Shown: positions 45,880-54,626, counted from the first letter of the stretch. The stretch: DNA of 64,000 nucleotides from Leifsonia sp. TF02-11 (GCF_017565305.1 NZ_JAGEKP010000001.1:229375-293374), one strand, 5' to 3'. The notes: generated by a model not told the origin, from the letters alone. A program made the numbers and translations.

Positions 45880-46950
45880 TCAGCTCAGGACGTCGGCGAG
45901 GTCGTAGGCGATCGGGCGGTCGAGCTGGTCGTAGGTGCAGGAGGCCGCGTCGCGGTCGGGACGCCAGCGCTCGAACTGCGCGGTGTGGCGGAAGCGCATG
46001 CCCTCCATCTGGTCGTAGCGCACCTCCAGCACCCGCTCCGGGCGCAGCCGCACGAACGACACGTCCTTGCTGGAGGAGAACCTGCTGCGGTCCGTCGCGC
46101 CGGTCACGGCCGCGCCGCTCTCATCGCGCTCGACCAGGGGCTCCAGTTCGTCCACGAGCTCCAGCCGCACCTTGTCGCTGAACGCGGAGACGCCCCCGAC
46201 GTTGCGCAGCACGCCGTCGTCGCCGTAAAGCCCGACGAGCAGGGATCCGACGCCGCGACCGCTGGTGTGCACGCGGTAGCCGAGCACGACCACGTCGGCC
46301 GTGCGGTGGTGCTTGATCTTGAGCAGAGTGCGCTTGTTCGGGGTGTAGGGGCCGGCGAGCGGCTTGGCGACGACGCCGTCGAGGCCGGCGCCCTCGAACT
46401 CGACGAGCCACCTCCTGGCCAGGTCGACGTCGGTTGTCGTGCGGGTCAGCTGCAGCGGCGCGGGGAGGTCGCCGGCGAATTCCTCCAGTGCCGCGCGCCG
46501 CTCCGCGAACGGCCGGTCGAGGTACGACTCGTCGCCGAGGCCGATCAAGTCGAACGCCACGAAGGTGGCCGGGGTCTGCTCGGAGAGCAGGTTCACCCGG
46601 CTGGCCGCGGGGTGGATGCGCTGCGACAGCGCCTCCCAGTCCAGGCGCTGGCTGCCGGGCTCCCCTGACGGCACCACGATCTCGCCGTCGAGGACGCACG
46701 GCGAGGGCAGGAGCTCGCGGAAGGCGGCGACCAGTTCGGGGAAGTAGCGCGTGAGCATCTTCGAGCCCCTGCTCCCGATCTGCACGTCGCCGATCGTGCC
46801 GTCGCCGGCGTCGGCAGCGTAGACGATGGCTCGGAAGCCGTCCCACTTCGGCTCGAAGCTCAGGCCGCCGGCCACGGCGTCCTGATCGGGGACGGCGGGG
46901 ACGGCCTTGGCGAGCATGGGAGCGACGGGGGAGTCCGCGGTGGGGAGCAT
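45880..46950 (-). CDS. ATP-dependent DNA ligase (LigC/LigD ligase type)
   Basis: 356 residues. Nucleotidyltransferase motif I is EPKWDGFR (Lys35 forms the AMP adduct); motif III FVAFDLIGLG; motif IV GLDGVVAKPL; motif V LLKIKHHRTADVVV. The C-terminal OB fold shows VSFVRLRPERVLEVRYD. Stand-alone ligase as in LigC or the LigD ligase domain, expected to seal double-strand breaks with the convergent polymerase. ATG at 46950; an alternative ATG lies at 46980. Confidence 0.9.
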   Translation of the reverse strand: MLPTADSPVAPMLAKAVPAVPDQDAVAGGLSFEPKWDGFRAIVYAADAGDGTIGDVQIGSRGSKMLTRYFPELVAAFRELLPSPCVLDGEIVVPSGEPGSQRLDWEALSQRIHPAASRVNLLSEQTPATFVAFDLIGLGDESYLDRPFAERRAALEEFAGDLPAPLQLTRTTTDVDLARRWLVEFEGAGLDGVVAKPLAGPYTPNKRTLLKIKHHRTADVVVLGYRVHTSGRGVGSLLVGLYGDDGVLRNVGGVSAFSDKVRLELVDELEPLVERDESGAAVTGATDRSRFSSSKDVSFVRLRPERVLEVRYDQMEGMRFRHTAQFERWRPDRDAASCTYDQLDRPIAYDLADVLS

Positions 46951-47036
46951 GTCTCGATCATGCCGTGCGCGCTCGAGCATCGGAAGGGCGCCCGAGTAGG
47001 GAATCGGCTGCGCACCGTCATGCGTGAGGACGAAGG

Positions 47037-47055
47037 TTAGGTAAGCCTGACCTAT
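47037..47055. promoter_or_regulatory. IdeR/DtxR iron box
   Basis: TTAGGTAAGCCTGACCTAT, near the 19-bp consensus TTAGGTTAGSCTAACCTAA with about 4 changes. It lies 13 bp before the SIP-domain gene start, so repression by iron-bound IdeR/DtxR is likely. Confidence 0.82.
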
Positions 47056-47067
47056 ACTCGAAGTGAG

Positions 47068-47517
47068 ATGTACCGACCCGACCACGCCGCCCACACCGCC
47101 TCGACCGCGCACAACGACGACCGCGTCCAGTTCCTGGTGGTCGGCGACGAGACCTCGCTCACCGAGCTGGAGGCCGAACTTGCGCTCCTTCCCCTGTGCG
47201 CGCGCGGGCGCGTCTTCGTGGAGGTCGGCGAGCCGTCCGAGATCGTCGCGCTCGCCGCGCCGATCCGCATGACGGTCACCTGGCTGGTGCGCTCCGTGCG
47301 CTCCGGCCGGCCCGGCACGGCTGAGCGCTGCGCGCCCGGTGAGGCGGCGACGCGTGCCGTGCAGGCGTGGGCCGCCGAGATGCTGTGCGAGGGTCCGGGC
47401 AACACCCGTGCGGTCGTCACCGGCTCCTGGGCGCTCACCACCGAGGTGGGGGAGCACCTGGTCGAGGTCGTCGGGATGGCGCCCGACGCCGTCAGTCGGC
47501 CGTCAGGCTCTCGCTGA
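47068..47517 (+). CDS. Stand-alone SIP (siderophore-interacting) domain protein
   Basis: 149 residues. It is the C-terminal SIP domain only: VQFLVVGDETSLTELEAELALLP, ARGRVFVEVGEPSEI, VTWLVRSVRSGRPG, AVQAWAAEM. The N-terminal FAD-binding half of full siderophore-reductases is absent, so ferric-siderophore reduction would need another partner. An IdeR box precedes it. Its C-terminus overlaps the convergent SDR gene by 26 bp. Confidence 0.85.
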   Translation: MYRPDHAAHTASTAHNDDRVQFLVVGDETSLTELEAELALLPLCARGRVFVEVGEPSEIVALAAPIRMTVTWLVRSVRSGRPGTAERCAPGEAATRAVQAWAAEMLCEGPGNTRAVVTGSWALTTEVGEHLVEVVGMAPDAVSRPSGSR

Positions 47518-48334
47518 TCGTCCACAGGTCGCGGCCGAGCTGGGCGTCCTTCGCCTGTCGCGCCGTGCGGCCGTTGGCCGTGAACCGGTCGAAGTAGGTG
47601 CCGGTCGGAGCACCCACCGCTGCGGGGCCGGCGAGTCGCTCAAGAGGTGCCGCCCCGACCTCCGCCGTGACCCCATACCGTCCGCCGGTCACGGCGTTGC
47701 CGAACCGGACGAGCGGAGAGCTCGCGCCGAACCGGGTCGCCACGGTGCCGGGGTGGAACGAGTACGCCGTGACGCCTGTGCCGGTCAGCTGCTCCCCGAG
47801 TTCGACGGCGAACAGGATGGTCGCGAGCTTCGACGTGCCGTACGCCCGCCAGCCGCCGCGCCAGGGGCGTCGCTCCCAGTCCAGATCGTCGAGGCGGAGC
47901 CGTCCGAACTGGTTGGCCATGCTGGCGGTCGAGACCACACGCACGTCCCGCCCGGTCGCCGCCGTCTCCACGAGCCGGGGCCGCAGCAGGCGCGTGAGCA
48001 GGAACGGCGCCAGATGGTTGAGCTGGATGGTCCTCTCGTGGCCGTCGACCGTCAGCCGACGGTCGTGGTACAGGCCGCCCGCGTTGTTGGCGAGCACATC
48101 GATGCCGTCGAACCGGCGCAGGAGGTCCGCCGCGAGCGTGCGCACGTCGTCGAGCCGCTCGAAGTCCGCGACGAACGGCGTCGCGCCGATCCGGTCGGCG
48201 ACCGCCCTGGTGCGCTCGGCGTCGCGGCCGACCACGGCGACGCGGTCGCCGCCCGCGGCCAGCCGTTCCGCCGCGACCGCGCCGATCCCGGAGCTCGCCC
48301 CGGTCACGACGATCGTGCGCGCCGTGTCGGTCAT
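47492..48334 (-). CDS. Short-chain dehydrogenase/reductase
   Basis: 280 residues of the retinol-dehydrogenase-like SDR type. NAD(P) motif VVTGASSGIGAVAAERL; NNAG; Ser in VVSTASMANQ; YGTSK. Followed by substrate-binding region FHPGTVATRFGASSP. ATG at 48334 overlaps the stop of the next upstream gene. Substrate unknown. Confidence 0.9.
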   Translation of the reverse strand: MTDTARTIVVTGASSGIGAVAAERLAAGGDRVAVVGRDAERTRAVADRIGATPFVADFERLDDVRTLAADLLRRFDGIDVLANNAGGLYHDRRLTVDGHERTIQLNHLAPFLLTRLLRPRLVETAATGRDVRVVSTASMANQFGRLRLDDLDWERRPWRGGWRAYGTSKLATILFAVELGEQLTGTGVTAYSFHPGTVATRFGASSPLVRFGNAVTGGRYGVTAEVGAAPLERLAGPAAVGAPTGTYFDRFTANGRTARQAKDAQLGRDLWTISESLTAD

Positions 48335-48720
48335 CGGTACCCGCCCTTCTCGAGGCCGGCCTCGATCTCGAATCGATTGCGGAGCGGGTCGCGTCCCGCG
48401 AGCAGGTAGAGGAACGGGAACAGCATCCCGTAGCGCTGCCACTGCCGCTTGTGCACGACCTCGTGCTCGAGCACGTCGTCCGTCACGTTCTGGTCGGTCA
48501 GATAGCACCCGCCGACGCACGACCCGCCGCGCCCGAACGTGCGCTTCGGCATGCCGCGGAACACGAAGAGCCCTGCACGTCGTTCGACGCGTCCCGTGCT
48601 CCAGACGAACCCCCAGAGGAAGCCGACCGTCGTCGCGTAGAGGTAGCCGAGCCGGCTGATCGGCGAGTCGAGGAACAGGGAGGCGAGAGGGCCGTCCGGG
48701 CGCGGCTGGGTCGCCGTCAC
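48331..48720 (-). CDS. Small membrane-associated protein with HExxH-like motif
   Basis: 129 residues. One hydrophobic region (ISRLGYLYATTVGFLWGFVW), then VLEHEVVHKRQWQRYG with a HExxH zinc-type motif and a second hydrophobic patch FPFLYLLAG. A short metallopeptidase-like or RadC-like function cannot be judged. Basic N-terminus. GTG start at 48720 overlaps the disulfide-reductase stop (GTGA) and its own stop overlaps the SDR start, so the three form one operon. Confidence 0.72.
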   Translation of the reverse strand: MTATQPRPDGPLASLFLDSPISRLGYLYATTVGFLWGFVWSTGRVERRAGLFVFRGMPKRTFGRGGSCVGGCYLTDQNVTDDVLEHEVVHKRQWQRYGMLFPFLYLLAGRDPLRNRFEIEAGLEKGGYR

Positions 48721-50165
48721 TTCTGGGGACGCCCGTACGCTTCGAGGAGGCGCAGCCAGACCTCGCTGATCGTCGGGTACGACGGCACGGCGTGCCACAG
48801 CCGGTCGAGCGGAACCTCGCCGACGACGGCGATCGTCGCCGAGTGCAGCAGCTCGCCGACGTCCTGCCCGACGAACGTCGCACCGAGCACGACCTGCCTG
48901 TCCTCGTCGACCACCATCCGGGCCGTGCCCGAGTAGTCGTCGGCCACCACGTACGCTCCGCTGACCGAACCGATCGGGTAGTCGACCACCCGGATGCGGT
49001 ACCCCGCTTTCTCCGCCTTCGCTGCGGTGAGCCCGACGGAGGCGACCTCCGGCTCGGTGAACGTGACCTGCGGGACGGCCTGATGGTCAGCGGTCGCGAC
49101 GAAGGCTCCCCACGGAGCGAGCGACACCTCCCGGCCCTTCGCGCGGGCGGCGATGGCGTCGCCGGCCGCGCGCGCCTGATACTTGCCCTGGTGCGTGAGG
49201 AGCGCCCGGTGGTTCACGTCGCCGACGCCGTACAGCCAGCCTCCGTCGACCGGTTCGCCGTGCGCGTCGAGCACGCGCATGCTGTCGTCGACGGTCAGCC
49301 AGGCGCCGTCCTCCAGCCCGAACGCGTCGAGGCCGAGACCCGACGTCCGCGGCAGCCGGCCGGCCGCCACCAGCAGCTCGTCCGCCTCCACCACGCTGCC
49401 GTCGCCCAGGTGGATGCGGAAGCCGTCGTCGACCGTCCTCTCGACGGACTCGGTCGTGACGTCCAAGTGCAGGTGCGCGCCGAGCTCCTTCAGGGAGGCG
49501 GCGACCTGTTCGCCCGCGAACGGCTCCTCTGTTCCGAGGAGGCCGCTACGCGCGATCAGGTGCACGTCGGTGCCGAACCCCGCGTACGCCGTCGCCATCT
49601 CGGTGCCGACCGTGCCGCCGCCGAGGATCGCCAGCGACACCGGCACCCGCTGCACGCTCGTCGCGTCGCGGCTCGTCCACGGTTCGCTCTCGCGGAGGCC
49701 GGGGATGTCGGGGAGCAGCGCCGCCGACCCCGTGCACACCGCCACCGCGTGCCTGGCTGTGAGGACGGTGACCGTTCCGTCGTCGGCGGTCACGGTGACC
49801 TCCTTGGCCGCGGTGATCGTGGCCCAGCCGCGCACCAGGTCGATCCCGGCGCCGCGGAGCCACTCGACCTGGCCGTCATCCTTCCAGTCGCTGGTCATGT
49901 AGTCGCGGCGCCGCAGCACCGCTTCGACGTCGAGGGGGCCGGTGACGGCCTCCCGCGCACCGCCGACCCGCTGCGCCGCGCGCAGTGCCGCCGAGGAGCG
50001 CAGCAGCGTCTTGGAGGGGATGCACGCCCAGTAGGAGCACTCGCCCCCGACGAGCTCGGCCTCCACGATCACGGTGCGCAGACCGCCCTGCGCGGCCCGG
50101 TCGGCGACGTTCTCACCGACCGCCCCCGCTCCGATCACGATGACGTCGTATTCGACTGCGGACAT
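48717..50165 (-). CDS. Pyridine nucleotide-disulfide oxidoreductase
   Basis: 482 residues. FAD motif IVIGAGAVGENVADRAA; redox pair CSYWAC (Cys43, Cys48) followed by IPSK; NAD motif LAILGGGTVGTEMATAYAG; C-terminal dimer motif WHAVPSYPTISEVWL with the family His-Glu. Similar to dihydrolipoamide, mycothione or mercuric reductases, but the residues between the redox Cys (SYWA) differ from the common LNVG, so the substrate is unclear. Confidence 0.88.
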   Translation of the reverse strand: MSAVEYDVIVIGAGAVGENVADRAAQGGLRTVIVEAELVGGECSYWACIPSKTLLRSSAALRAAQRVGGAREAVTGPLDVEAVLRRRDYMTSDWKDDGQVEWLRGAGIDLVRGWATITAAKEVTVTADDGTVTVLTARHAVAVCTGSAALLPDIPGLRESEPWTSRDATSVQRVPVSLAILGGGTVGTEMATAYAGFGTDVHLIARSGLLGTEEPFAGEQVAASLKELGAHLHLDVTTESVERTVDDGFRIHLGDGSVVEADELLVAAGRLPRTSGLGLDAFGLEDGAWLTVDDSMRVLDAHGEPVDGGWLYGVGDVNHRALLTHQGKYQARAAGDAIAARAKGREVSLAPWGAFVATADHQAVPQVTFTEPEVASVGLTAAKAEKAGYRIRVVDYPIGSVSGAYVVADDYSGTARMVVDEDRQVVLGATFVGQDVGELLHSATIAVVGEVPLDRLWHAVPSYPTISEVWLRLLEAYGRPQK

Positions 50166-50225
50166 GTTTCGCTCCTGTCGTTTGCGGGATGAGGGCGTTC
50201 GAGTCTGATGCGGAGCGTACGCCGA

Positions 50226-51011
50226 TCAGCGGCCGACGAACTCGGCCGGGGTGCGCGTGAGGAAGGCCTGCATTCCGATCCGGGCGTCCTCGCTCGCGGC
50301 GAGGCGCGCGAGCGTCGGCTGCAGCTGCGCCTCGGCGGCGGCGTCGCCCTCCCGCACCGCCGTGAAGGCGCTCGCGAGGGTGGCCTGCACGGCGAGCGGC
50401 GCCTGGGCGGCGATCCGTTCGGCGATGGCCAGTGCCGTGTCGAACTGCTCGCCGTCGTCCACGACCTCCTGCACCAGGCCCATGCGGTAGGCCTCGTCGG
50501 CGTCGAACATGTCACCGGTGAGGATGTAGCGCATGGCGTTGCCCCAGCCCGCCGTGCGCGGGAACCGGATCGTCGCCCCACCGAACGGCAGGATGCCGCG
50601 CGCGACCTCGATCTGCCCGAACCGCGTCGAGCGGGCGGCGACCGACACGTCGGAGGCGAGCATGAGCTCGATGCCGAGCGTGAGGCAGATGCCCTGCACG
50701 GCGACGACCACGGGCTTGGTCCGCTGCCGTCCGGAGACGCCCCAGGGGTCGACACCGGTATCGGAGACGAACGACAGGCCGTCCGGGCCGACCCGTGGAC
50801 CGACATCGGCCAGGTCGAGGCCGCCGGTGAAGTGGTCGCCGACCGCGTACACCAGCGCCGCGCGGATCTCGGGATCCCGTTCGAGTTCGCCGTACGCCTC
50901 GGCGAGGCCGCTCAGGAGCTCGAAGTCCGCCGCGTTGCGCTTCTCCGGCCGGTTGAGACCGATGAGGAGGACGTGCCCGCGTCGTTCGGTCAGGATTCGG
51001 GGTTCGCTCAT
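50226..51011 (-). CDS. Enoyl-CoA hydratase/isomerase (crotonase) family
   Basis: 261 residues. Crotonase fold: VLLIGLNRPEKRNA, oxyanion-hole region DHFTGGLDLADV, IELMLASDVSVAA and RGILPFGGATIRFPR. Glu residues typical of hydratases (GQIEVARGI, PFGG) are not clearly complete, so hydratase or isomerase/other crotonase is possible. ATG at 51011; the frame extends 18 codons upstream into an unlikely start. Confidence 0.88.
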   Translation of the reverse strand: MSEPRILTERRGHVLLIGLNRPEKRNAADFELLSGLAEAYGELERDPEIRAALVYAVGDHFTGGLDLADVGPRVGPDGLSFVSDTGVDPWGVSGRQRTKPVVVAVQGICLTLGIELMLASDVSVAARSTRFGQIEVARGILPFGGATIRFPRTAGWGNAMRYILTGDMFDADEAYRMGLVQEVVDDGEQFDTALAIAERIAAQAPLAVQATLASAFTAVREGDAAAEAQLQPTLARLAASEDARIGMQAFLTRTPAEFVGR

Positions 51012-51030
51012 GTCGCCAACGCTACCGGGC

Positions 51031-51888
51031 TCAGCCGACGTCGCGGAGGGGGCCGGTGAGCGCACCGAGCACGCGGAGGATCACCGGCAGATCGCGACCG
51101 GCGGCCTCCGGCGACTCCGGCGCGAACTCGGTAATCGCGGCGCCGACGAGCTCGAACCTGGCACGCAGCGCCCTGATGGCGTCCGACAGCTGCTCCGGGC
51201 TGACCCCGAACGGCTCGGGGAAGCCGATGCCGTCGACCGCCGCGGGATCGAGCACGTCGAGGTCGATGTGGAGGTAGACGCCCGAGGCGCCGGTGGCCTC
51301 CACCGCTGCGACGAGCGTCTGCGGGTCGGCGAAGCCGTCCGGGCCGACCACCCGGATCCCGATGCGGTCGACGAAGGCCGACTCGCCGTCGTCGAGTGCG
51401 CGGGTTCCCGCGAGCACCAGCTGCTCGTGGTGGAGGCGCGCGGGTCCGGTGGCCGCGAGTCCGTCCGGCCCATCGCCGAGCAGGGCGCGCACCACCATGC
51501 CGTGGAAGGCTCCGGACGGCGAGGTCGAGACGCTGTTGAGGTCGCCGTGCGCGTCGAACCAGACCACGGCGACCGAGCCGGCGGGATGCGACGCGACAGC
51601 GTGCTGCACGCTCGCCAGGTCGGCGGCGCAGTCGCCGCCGATCGTGACGATCGGCGCCTCCAGCACTGCCAGTTCGGCCTCCGCCAACTCGCGGACCAGC
51701 GTGAGCGACGAGTAGCGCAGCACACCGGTGCCGAGCGCCTCGCCGGCAGCCGCGGGAACGGCCACGCTGTGGGTGGCCGTCGTCGGGAGGTCTCCGCGGA
51801 TGGCCTCGGCGCCGTCGATCAGCCGCATGGCGCGTGACGAGCCGGAGCCCTGCCACTGGGGGACGACGAGGAACGAAGCAGGGCTCAT
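51031..51888 (-). CDS. Arginase/agmatinase family protein with GGDC variant
   Basis: 285 residues. Metal motifs: WFDAHGDLN (Asp112, His114, Asp116) and LHIDLDVLDP (Asp209, Asp211) are intact, but the first metal motif, GGDH in ureohydrolases, is GGDC (Cys87). This group hydrolyses guanidino compounds (arginine, agmatine, formiminoglutamate, etc.); the Cys may change metal choice. ATG at 51888, after AGGAGAG. Overlaps nothing; next to a crotonase on the same strand. Confidence 0.82.
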   Translation of the reverse strand: MSPASFLVVPQWQGSGSSRAMRLIDGAEAIRGDLPTTATHSVAVPAAAGEALGTGVLRYSSLTLVRELAEAELAVLEAPIVTIGGDCAADLASVQHAVASHPAGSVAVVWFDAHGDLNSVSTSPSGAFHGMVVRALLGDGPDGLAATGPARLHHEQLVLAGTRALDDGESAFVDRIGIRVVGPDGFADPQTLVAAVEATGASGVYLHIDLDVLDPAAVDGIGFPEPFGVSPEQLSDAIRALRARFELVGAAITEFAPESPEAAGRDLPVILRVLGALTGPLRDVG

Positions 51889-51922
51889 CCTCTCTCCTTC
51901 CGTTCGGGTGCGGGGGTCGGTG

Positions 51923-52531
51923 TCATGGTGTCGGGGCCTTCCTGGTCCGTGAGGTCCGTCGTCGGCGGATCAGCAGGAACGCGACCGCCGCGATCGCGAC
52001 CAGCACGACGACCAGCAGCCACACGAGCCACGGCGCTGGTCCGCCGCCCACGGCGTCGCCGAGTCCGTTGGCTGCGGCGACGGCGGCTTTCGTCCAGTCC
52101 TGGGCGTGCAGCGCGGGCACGACCTGGCTTTGCTCGATGGTGGTGAGCTCCTGGTCGCTGACCGGTCCGCTGTCGTCACCGGAGAGGTAATAGGCGCTGC
52201 CGTCGGTCTCGGCCGCCAGGAGGTAGTCCGTGGGCCCCAGATCGTTGCGCGCCGCCGTCTCGTTCGCCCAGTCCTCCGCGTCCGTCGGGTTGGTGAAATG
52301 GTCGACGAAGACCACGTAGAGCGTGATCTGGTGGTTCTTCTTCAGTGTGGCCGTCGCCGCTTCGATCGTGTCGACATCCGCCTTCGACAGCACGCCGGCC
52401 TGGTCGACGACGTGGCCGGGACCCAGCTGGACAGGGTCGGCGGCCTCGGCGGCGGGGGCCGCCAGTGCGATGGGGGCGACGGCGACGCCGACGGCGAGCA
52501 GGAACGCGGTCAGGACGCGACGCACAGACAT
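51923..52531 (-). CDS. Short TPM domain protein with C-terminal membrane helix
   Basis: 202 residues. Signal peptide (MSVRRVLTAFLLAVGVAVAP ... AEAA), a TPM_phosphatase domain (VVDQAGVLSKADVDTIEAATATLKK, LYVVFVDHFTN), and one membrane helix (LVWLLVVVLVAIAAVAFLLI) with an Arg-rich tail. Longer actinobacterial TPM proteins have extra coiled-coil repeats, so this is a short form. Function unknown. Confidence 0.85.
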   Translation of the reverse strand: MSVRRVLTAFLLAVGVAVAPIALAAPAAEAADPVQLGPGHVVDQAGVLSKADVDTIEAATATLKKNHQITLYVVFVDHFTNPTDAEDWANETAARNDLGPTDYLLAAETDGSAYYLSGDDSGPVSDQELTTIEQSQVVPALHAQDWTKAAVAAANGLGDAVGGGPAPWLVWLLVVVLVAIAAVAFLLIRRRRTSRTRKAPTP

Positions 52532-52677
52532 CCACCCACTCTCCCGAGCTCACCTGTCATCCAGCCGAGTCTATTGACCGCCCAGATGCGTGTCACTGTT
52601 TCGATCCGCTTCGATCCGCCGTCGCGTGTTGCCGCCTGTTACGCCCCCGGATGCGCGCGGCGGATGCTCCGCCCAGA

Positions 52678-53466
52678 ATGGCTCGTATGCCTCCGGTCTC
52701 CCGCACCCTCGCCGTCGTCGAGGCGACGCGCTTCCGCGGGCACGACCCGGAGTACCACGCCTACGTACAGGTGCTGGTCGGCGGGGTCGTCCGCGCGGCG
52801 CAGGCCGACGGCTGGACGGTGACCCGGCTCGCCGCCGACGAGGGCACCGACGCGCTGCTGGCCGCGACGCGCCGCGCCGACGCCGCGGTGATCGTGGGAG
52901 GCGAGGACATCGCCCCGCGGTTCTATGGAGCTTCGGGAGGCTACCCGCACGAGAGCCTGCACCGCGAGACCGCCGACGCCGCGCAGCTGGCGCTGGTGCA
53001 CCGGGCGATCGAACGCGGGATGCCGCTCCTCGGGATCTGCCGTGGCCTCCAGATCGTCAACGTCGCGCTCGGCGGCACGCTCGTCCAAGACCTGGGCGAC
53101 AGCGATCACGTGCGCCGCGGCGTCCCGATCCCGGAGGTGCTGACTACCCACCCCGTGCTGCTCGAGCCGGGCAGCAGGGTCGAGGAACTGCTCGGCGGCC
53201 CCGTGGTCACGGTCCGCAGCGCACACCACCAGGCGGTAGGCGCCGTCGGCGACGGCCTCCGCGTGACCGGCCGCGCGCCCGACGGCCACGTCGAGGCGAT
53301 CGAGCACGAGAGCGCGCCGATCCTCGCCGTCCAGTGGCACCCGGAAGACCCGGGTGCCCCCGCCGGCCAGCTCACCGCGCTCCTCGGCGCGCTGCGCTCG
53401 CGCGCCGGCGCCGCCGCCGCGGCTGCTGCCGCGGCTGGCGCCGCTGCCGCTGTCGCGGCGGCTTAG
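52678..53466 (+). CDS. Peptidase C26 (gamma-glutamyl-GABA hydrolase-like)
   Basis: 262 residues. Class I glutamine amidotransferase-like fold: VIVGGEDIAPRFYG, nucleophile Cys in LLGICRGLQIVNVALGG, then HPVLLEPG and QWHPEDPGA (His, Glu of the triad). Resembles PuuD, which splits gamma-glutamyl-gamma-aminobutyrate. The last 25 residues are an Ala-rich tail, likely disordered. ATG at 52678; a second in-frame ATG is at 52687. Followed by palindrome array 2. Confidence 0.86.
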   Translation: MARMPPVSRTLAVVEATRFRGHDPEYHAYVQVLVGGVVRAAQADGWTVTRLAADEGTDALLAATRRADAAVIVGGEDIAPRFYGASGGYPHESLHRETADAAQLALVHRAIERGMPLLGICRGLQIVNVALGGTLVQDLGDSDHVRRGVPIPEVLTTHPVLLEPGSRVEELLGGPVVTVRSAHHQAVGAVGDGLRVTGRAPDGHVEAIEHESAPILAVQWHPEDPGAPAGQLTALLGALRSRAGAAAAAAAAAGAAAAVAAA

Positions 53467-53476
53467 CCCAGCGCCG

Positions 53477-53928
53477 CGATTTGCGCCGCATGTGGCGCTA
53501 CGCCCCCTGAACGCCACATCCACCGCAAATCCGTCGCCGCCCGCCCGCACATTCGTCACGAATCCCGACATTCGTGCCACGAATCCCACGATTCGTGACG
53601 AATCTCGGCCCTGCCCTCTCGCACCGCCGCGGCGCCGCGTTTGCGCCGAATGCGGCGATAGGCGGCGCGAGACGCGGCATTTGCCGCAACTGCGTCGCCA
53701 ACGCGCGCGAAGATTCGTGACGAATCCCGACATTCGTGCCACGAATCCCACGATTCGTGACGAATCTCGCCCTAGCCCCCCACGCACCGCCGCGGCGACG
53801 CTTTTGCGCCGAATGTGGTGATACGCGGCGCGAGACGCCGCATTCACCGCAAATGTGTCGCCAGCCCGCGCGAAGATTCGTGACGAATGTCGACATTCGT
53901 GGCACGAATCTCGAGATTCGTCACGAAT
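53477..53928. repeat. Palindrome array 2: A-B-A modules alternating with ~60-bp stem-loops
   Basis: Three A-B-A modules start at 53551, 53713 and 53876, each with the same 53-bp layout as array 1: A then B 19 bp later, then A 21 bp later. In front of each lies a ~60-bp imperfect stem-loop with arms based on TTTGCGCCGAATGTGGCG (first about 53481-53534, then near 53639-53690 and 53801-53852). Module starts are 162 and 163 bp apart. The same A and B palindromes as at 37.8 kb prove a common origin; here the spacers are different. Lies between the C26 gene and pcm. No other gene in 53467-53964. Confidence 0.9.
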
Positions 53929-53964
53929 CTCGCGGCGCGGCGCGCCGACGCGCGCGGGAGGGCG

Positions 53965-54588
53965 TCACGCGTGGTCGCGCCAGCCGTCGTGGCCGACGAG
54001 CGGGACGAACGTGACGGCGCCGAGGCTGCGCTCGTGGAGGTCGCCGTCGGCGCCGCGCTCGAACACCGTGAGGTGCTGGGCGCCTCCCGGCCGGCCGACC
54101 GGCATCACGATCCGCCCCTGCCGCGTCAGCTGCTCCGGCCACGCCCGGGGGAGGGTCGGGCCGGTCGCCGCGGCGACGATCACGTCGTAGGGTGCGCCGT
54201 CCGGCCAGCCGAGTGTTCCGTCGCCGGTCACGACGTTCACCCGGTAGCCGAGGGCCTCCAGCGTCGCCGCGGCCGTCACCGCCAGCTCGGGATGGCGTTC
54301 GATGCTCACGACGCGGTGACCGAGCTCCGCGGCGACGGCCGCCGCGTAGCCCGACCCGGTCCCGACGTCGAGCACGCTGTCCTCCGGGCCGATCCTGGCC
54401 GCCTCGAGCATGAGGGCGACGATGAACGGCTGCGAGATGGTCTGGCCCTCGCCGATCGGCATCGGGTGGTCCTCGTAGGCGTAGCGTTCGGAGCCCTCGG
54501 GGACGAACTCGTGTCGCGGCACGCGTCTCATCGCATCGAGGACGCGCTGGTCCTCGATCCCGCGGCGGACGAGCTGCTCCTCGACCAT
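53965..54588 (-). CDS. pcm: Protein-L-isoaspartate O-methyltransferase
   Basis: 207 residues. SAM-binding motif I SVLDVGTGSGYAAAVAAELG; family start HEFVPEGSERYAYEDHPMPIGEGQTISQP. Repairs isoaspartyl damage in proteins. ATG at 54588 used; the frame continues upstream without a clear start. 38 bp from the NagK-like gene stop on the same strand. Confidence 0.9.
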   Translation of the reverse strand: MVEEQLVRRGIEDQRVLDAMRRVPRHEFVPEGSERYAYEDHPMPIGEGQTISQPFIVALMLEAARIGPEDSVLDVGTGSGYAAAVAAELGHRVVSIERHPELAVTAAATLEALGYRVNVVTGDGTLGWPDGAPYDVIVAAATGPTLPRAWPEQLTRQGRIVMPVGRPGGAQHLTVFERGADGDLHERSLGAVTFVPLVGHDGWRDHA

Positions 54589-54626
54589 CCGCTCCCGTTC
54601 TGCGGCGTACTCCCTGTTCGTAAGGC

